Part shown: positions 60,673 to 64,000 of the stretch, piece after piece | Layout: each line of letters opens with the position of its first letter | Numbering within the stretch: the first letter of the stretch is position 1 | Origin: Paenibacillus sp. LHD-117 | Lineage (GTDB): Bacteria > Bacillota > Bacilli > Paenibacillales > Paenibacillaceae | NCBI RefSeq assembly: GCF_030929555.1 | Contig: NZ_JAVFVT010000024.1 | Location: 43,931-107,930 of the forward strand | Direction: 5' to 3' | DNA length: 64,000 nucleotides | The notes under the pieces: model-generated | Told to the model about the DNA's origin: nothing | Databases searched by the model: none | Seen by the model: the letters and a program-made list of their open reading frames with translations, nothing else | Translations under genes and position numbers: made by a program

Positions 60673-61149
60673 ATGAGCATGAACCGCGTAGAGCTGTTGC
60701 TGCTGCAGAGGGACCAATCGTGGAGCCGGGAGGAGTGGATCGTTCCTTTGGGCGTGGCGCTGGAGGGCGTTCGGGCATCCGTTGCGGCTTGGAAGCCGCA
60801 GGGCGGGGGCAATTCGATCTGGGAGACCGTTCGCCATATTAACTTTTATAATGACAGGCTGCTGCGGCTGACGGGAGAACCGCTCGGCGAAGGCGCGGCG
60901 TCCAACGACGCGACGTTCCTAGGCGAAGGAGGCTCCGAAGACGAGGCAGCTTGGCAGGCGACGCTCGGCAGGACGCACGAGCTGGCGGACCGGCTGCGCG
61001 AGACGATCGCAGCGCTTTCCGAGGGCGACCTGGAGAAGCCGTACATCGAATCGACGGTTGGCCGGCAGCTGGCGGATTGGATGCTTCACGACGGTTACCA
61101 TAGCGGCCAAGTCGTGCTCATTCGTAAGCAATTAGGCGACTGGAGGTAG
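60673..61149 (+). CDS. DinB family protein
   Basis: The 158-residue four-helix-bundle protein has the three metal-binding His positions of the DinB/YfiT superfamily: one in ETVRHINFYND, and two in MLHDGYHSGQVVLIRKQLG near the end. These proteins act as thiol-dependent transferases or hydrolases; the exact reaction is open. GGGAGGAGAG precedes the ATG at 60673. It is divergent from the CGNR regulator. Confidence 0.85.
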   Translation: MSMNRVELLLLQRDQSWSREEWIVPLGVALEGVRASVAAWKPQGGGNSIWETVRHINFYNDRLLRLTGEPLGEGAASNDATFLGEGGSEDEAAWQATLGRTHELADRLRETIAALSEGDLEKPYIESTVGRQLADWMLHDGYHSGQVVLIRKQLGDWR

Positions 61150-61183
61150 CCTGGATTCGCGGCGGGATGACGCCATTTTGACA

Positions 61184-61212
61184 TTGGAATCGCTCTCAAA
61201 ATCGGGTATGAT
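61184..61212 (+). promoter_or_regulatory. promoter of the acetylesterase gene with a cre-like site
   Basis: TTGGAA (61184-61189) and TATGAT (61207-61212) are 17 bp apart. TGGAATCGCTCTCA at 61185-61198 matches the cre consensus at 13 of 14 positions and covers the -35 and spacer, so glucose-type repression is expected. Confidence 0.65.
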
Positions 61213-61289
61213 GGGGTTATTCTTGCGAAAATTTTGCAGTTTTTGCATGCAGCCTAATCTATTCGTTTTTCCGAGGGGGAAATTGTGAG

Positions 61290-62252
61290 ATGCCGTTAGT
61301 AGACATGCCGCTAGACAAGTTGAAAGAATACCAGGGAAGAAATCCGCGACCGGCCGACTTCGACGCGTATTGGGACCGCGCGATTGCCGAGCTGCGCGCC
61401 GTCGACGCGAACGTCGAGCTTGTGCCGAGTGCGTTCCAGTCGCCGCAGGCGGAATGTTTCGATTTGTATTTCACGGGTGTTCGGGGCGCTCGCATTCACG
61501 CGAAATACGTTCGCCCGAAAAACGCGTCCGAGCCGCATCCGGCCGTCGTTCTCTTCCATGGCTATACGGGCAATGCGGGCGATTGGAGCGACAAGCTGGC
61601 CTATGCTTCGCTAGGCTTCTCCGTGCTGGCGATGGACTGCCGCGGCCAAGGCGGCTCGTCCGAGGATTCGGGCAGCGTGAAGGGCAATACGCATCACGGC
61701 CATATTATCCGGGGTCTCGACGATCACCCGGACAACCTGCTGTTCCGCCACATCTACCTCGACACGGCCCAGCTCGCCGGAATCGCGTTGGGCTTGCCGG
61801 AAGTCGACCCGGAACGCGTCTATGCGGCGGGCGGCTCCCAAGGCGGCGCGCTGACGATCGCATGCGCGGCGCTGGAGCCCCGCGTGAAGAAGCTCGCGCC
61901 GATCTATCCGTTCCTGTGCGATTACAAGCGGACGTGGGAGATGGATCTCGCGAAGGACGCCTACCACGAGCTGCGTACGTTCTTCCGCCATTTCGACCCG
62001 CTGCATGAGCGCGAGGACGAGATTTTCGAGAAGCTTGGCTACATCGACCTGCAATTCCTGGCGGATCGCATTCAAGGCGACGTGCTCATGTTCGTCGGCC
62101 TAATGGACACGATCTGCCCGCCGTCCACGCAGTTTGCGGCTTATAACAAGATCAAGGCGCCGAAGCAGCTCGCGATTTACCCGGACTTCGGCCACGAAGG
62201 CCTGCCGGGCGCGTCGGACCGTACGATGCAGTTTTTCTTGCAAGAGGGGTAA
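61290..62252 (+). CDS. axeA: CE7 family acetyl xylan esterase / cephalosporin-C deacetylase
   Basis: The 320-residue cytoplasmic alpha/beta hydrolase removes acetyl groups from imported xylo-oligosaccharides and similar acetyl esters. CRGQGGSSED, GGSQGG with nucleophile Ser183, LMDTICPPST with the catalytic Asp, and DFGHEGLPG with the catalytic His are all in the expected CE7 places. Length equals the family standard (about 320). It is a single gene with its own cre-controlled promoter, about 40 bases before a GAGGGGG ribosome site. Confidence 0.9.
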   Translation: MPLVDMPLDKLKEYQGRNPRPADFDAYWDRAIAELRAVDANVELVPSAFQSPQAECFDLYFTGVRGARIHAKYVRPKNASEPHPAVVLFHGYTGNAGDWSDKLAYASLGFSVLAMDCRGQGGSSEDSGSVKGNTHHGHIIRGLDDHPDNLLFRHIYLDTAQLAGIALGLPEVDPERVYAAGGSQGGALTIACAALEPRVKKLAPIYPFLCDYKRTWEMDLAKDAYHELRTFFRHFDPLHEREDEIFEKLGYIDLQFLADRIQGDVLMFVGLMDTICPPSTQFAAYNKIKAPKQLAIYPDFGHEGLPGASDRTMQFFLQEG

Positions 62253-62280
62253 GAGCTAGCTATAAGATCGCTCTGACATT

Positions 62281-62369
62281 TCCGCGACCATTCGCGACGA
62301 TCCGCGACCAATCGCGACCAATCGCGACCAATCGCGACCAATCGCGATCAATCGCGACCAACGCGACCA
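62281..62369 (+). repeat. 10-bp tandem repeat array (ATCGCGACCA)
   Basis: About nine consecutive units of ATCGCGACCA are present. The three at 62311-62340 are identical, and the outer units differ at one or two bases. No gene covers it. It lies between the esterase gene and the dispersed repeat. Confidence 0.9.
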
Positions 62370-62378
62370 TTCGTTGAT

Positions 62379-62559
62379 CTAGCGGAACTCAGCGCGCTTA
62401 TTTTGCGATTTTGAGCCGATACGGATATCTAACGGAACATAGAGCACTTATTCCATTGAAATTGGTGTTTTTCAGCCTGAAAAACATAAATAAGGCACCG
62501 TGCTTCCGTTAGCCTATCAAATCGATCAAATTGAGCCGAATAGCGTCGGCTGCTTCCGT
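62379..62559 (-). repeat. four-unit CTAACGGAA dispersed repeat, copy B, interrupted at one end
   Basis: In inverse orientation it matches copy A at 42381-42568 along its length. Motif starts at 62379 (CTAGCGGAA), 62429, 62504 and 62554 again show 50-bp spacing in each half. The last motif breaks off as TTCCGT at 62559, where copy A continues with TAG. Confidence 0.85.
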
Positions 62560-64000
62560 CCCTCGTATTTTAGGGATTATCTCACGAATGCTCACTCATT
62601 CGCAGGATTTCAACATGATGAATTTCAGGTGGGGCGGATGGTTTTCGGCATAGACGATCGTCGACGGAACTTTTGGCATACAGGAACAGAAGTCGCGTTG
62701 TTACGCACTTCGCGTAGACGCTCTGCTGCACGCTCCACTTGTCCCTTGGAGGTTCACCCTCCCATGTCTCTACGGGTCTATGCCCTTACATTCCTTCGTT
62801 GTACCTGACCAAGGCGTGGAGACCGATTGCGTTTAGAAGACGGGTCATATGCCCTGACGGAAGCAGTACTCGGTTCTCTGTGCTTTCTTTGTCGTTGAAG
62901 TCCCGCGAACGAGTCAACATTCGTGAGTGGATCTTAGGTTTCGTGCTACTACTGAAGGCTTTGGGCTAAGCGGCCACAGCGTCTTGTTGCTTGCTCTGGT
63001 ACGTTTCGCCACGTTGCACCATACCAACAACAATTCGTGCCAGCTTACCGATGAGCTTAAAGACGGATTTCATCTTGGGCATGCCCTTTCGTTGGTTTTG
63101 CTCATGCCAATGCTTGAAGTCCGGATGCTGCTTTACCAAGTTCAGCATTCCCATGAATAAGTATTTGCGCAGCATGCTGTCCCCCCGCTTAGAGAGCTTG
63201 ATCTGGCCCGTATACTTCCCTGACTTTCGCTCCGCTAGATTAAGGCCGGCGCGGCGCAGCAGTTGCCTACCATGGGCGTAATGACGCAGATCTCCTGCGC
63301 ATCCGAGCAGACAGGCAATGGTGATCGTACCTAGACCGTTCAGGCTGCGGAGCTGCTGAGCGACTGGTACCTGCTCCAATAGGGCTTCAAGCTCTTGCTG
63401 CATCTCGTTCAGTATGCGCTGCGTCTCTTCGTAGAAATGCAGTAGCCGCAAGATGTCTTGGCGTGCCGCATCGTTTGTGCCCGACTTGCCGACACTACGC
63501 TTCGCAGCGTTCAGCAACTGTACGGCCCTTGCTTTACCGCTGACGCCGGCTACACGTCGCATGCCTTGATTGCGCCATCCTTCCATCACCTCGTCGGCAC
63601 TAAGGCCGTCCAAATCGCTAGGCAGCGGAAAAGCCTGAAGCGTGGCCAGCGAACGTACGCCGTCCCACTCTTGGAAGATGCTTCGGAACTCGGGAAAGTA
63701 CAGGTCGATCCAGCGCACGATGCGGTTGCCCAAACTCGTGGACTGCCCCGACCAGTATTCGCGTGCGCTCATCACAGCCTTGATTCGGTCGAACATGGGT
63801 TCTTGCGGTGCGTAGTCGGTGTAGTAGCCCCGGCTGACCACATCAGCGATGACAAGCGCGTCCTTCGGGTCGTTCTTCGACGGGCTGTTGTCGCGGTTTT
63901 CCTTGTTGCGATGCGTCGTCATGGGGTTCACCAGCACGACCTCGATGCCTTGCTCCAGCAGCCAGCCGGCGAGATTGTGCCAGTAGTGGCCTGTGGGCTC
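62560..64000 (-). mobile_element. IS110-family insertion sequence, partial at the window edge
   Basis: The segment begins where the dispersed repeat is broken (62559/62560) and includes about 400 bases without a convincing gene, followed by the IS110-type transposase that runs off the window. IS110 elements lack long inverted ends and carry non-coding ends that encode a bridge RNA. The true boundary is inferred only from the broken repeat. Confidence 0.5.
62966..64000 (-). CDS. IS110 family transposase, N-terminus beyond the window
   Basis: At least 345 residues are encoded and the frame is still open at base 64000. The visible N-terminal part is the DEDD-type RuvC-like domain (PTGHYWHNLAGWLLEQG, VVLVNPMTT, NDPKDALVIADV). 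The C-terminal Transposase_20 domain follows, with LRSLNGLGTITIACLLG and RRAGLNLAERKSG and a catalytic Ser region near KLSKRGDSMLRKYL. It catalyses RNA-guided site-specific recombination in this family. The protein looks intact in the visible part. Confidence 0.9.
   Translation of the reverse strand, partial: EPTGHYWHNLAGWLLEQGIEVVLVNPMTTHRNKENRDNSPSKNDPKDALVIADVVSRGYYTDYAPQEPMFDRIKAVMSAREYWSGQSTSLGNRIVRWIDLYFPEFRSIFQEWDGVRSLATLQAFPLPSDLDGLSADEVMEGWRNQGMRRVAGVSGKARAVQLLNAAKRSVGKSGTNDAARQDILRLLHFYEETQRILNEMQQELEALLEQVPVAQQLRSLNGLGTITIACLLGCAGDLRHYAHGRQLLRRAGLNLAERKSGKYTGQIKLSKRGDSMLRKYLFMGMLNLVKQHPDFKHWHEQNQRKGMPKMKSVFKLIGKLARIVVGMVQRGETYQSKQQDAVAA

Noticed and set aside
62500..62969. Two short plus-strand frames in the gap before the IS110 transposase
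   Set aside because: They overlap the dispersed repeat or the non-coding IS end, have no ribosome site and no protein-like composition.

Overview
The window looks like chromosomal DNA of a Paenibacillaceae bacterium (Paenibacillus or Cohnella type). The evidence is the repeated YesM/YesN sensor-regulator pairs next to sugar ABC transporters, LplB/YtcP-type permeases with lipoprotein binding proteins, strong GGAGG ribosome sites with some TTG and GTG starts, an SLH-anchored surface protein, and a mostly GC-rich background broken by an AT-rich patch. No rRNA, tRNA or CRISPR array was seen.

Region 1 (1-31858) is a large glycan-foraging locus rich in predicted fucosidases. It holds a GH101-like glycosidase, a GH95 alpha-L-fucosidase, a membrane AraC-type regulator with an orphan binding lipoprotein, and a ROK-regulated set (ROK repressor, NagB-like sugar-phosphate isomerase, ROK kinase, GH4 glycosidase). 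These are followed by a divergent GH95-like protein, a YesM/YesN pair with its own binding protein, a second binding protein with two permeases, a beta-helix enzyme, and a secreted modular GH29-like enzyme with cohesin and dockerin domains. A convergent gene encodes a surface protein with two tandem esterase domains and three SLH repeats. The likely theme is release, import and intracellular processing of fucosylated or amino-sugar-containing glycans. No fucose catabolism genes are present.

Region 2 (31859-42650) is a GntR/FadR-controlled operon. It encodes an AtuA-like (DUF1446) protein, DUF4387, two permeases and a binding protein, two ADP-ribosylglycohydrolase-fold proteins and a ribokinase. 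Three matching operators (ATTGGRTSACCCAAT type) predict that the GntR protein controls this operon, itself and the divergent esterase. I read it as an undescribed route for importing and hydrolysing a riboside-like compound; the substrate is unknown.

Region 3 (42651-49506) is an accessory stretch, partly AT-rich. It has a DUF4362 lipoprotein, a retropepsin-like protein with a small partner, an MFS drug exporter, a MarR-DUF5519-haloalkane dehalogenase operon and orphan small genes. From 43239 to 49547 it is bracketed by an exact 32-bp direct repeat made of the 3' end of yesN, which is the signature of an integrated element. Short CTAACGGG-type motifs recur inside it.

Region 4 (49507-64000) has a second YesM/YesN pair, diverging from an ABC importer plus GH66 dextranase-like gene. 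After it come single genes: a pentapeptide repeat protein, a beta-lactamase-fold serine hydrolase, a CGNR regulator, a DinB protein and a CE7 acetylesterase. The end carries a 10-bp tandem repeat, the second copy of a four-unit CTAACGGAA dispersed repeat (the first is at 42381-42568, inverted), and an IS110-family transposase cut by the window edge that appears to have inserted into that repeat.
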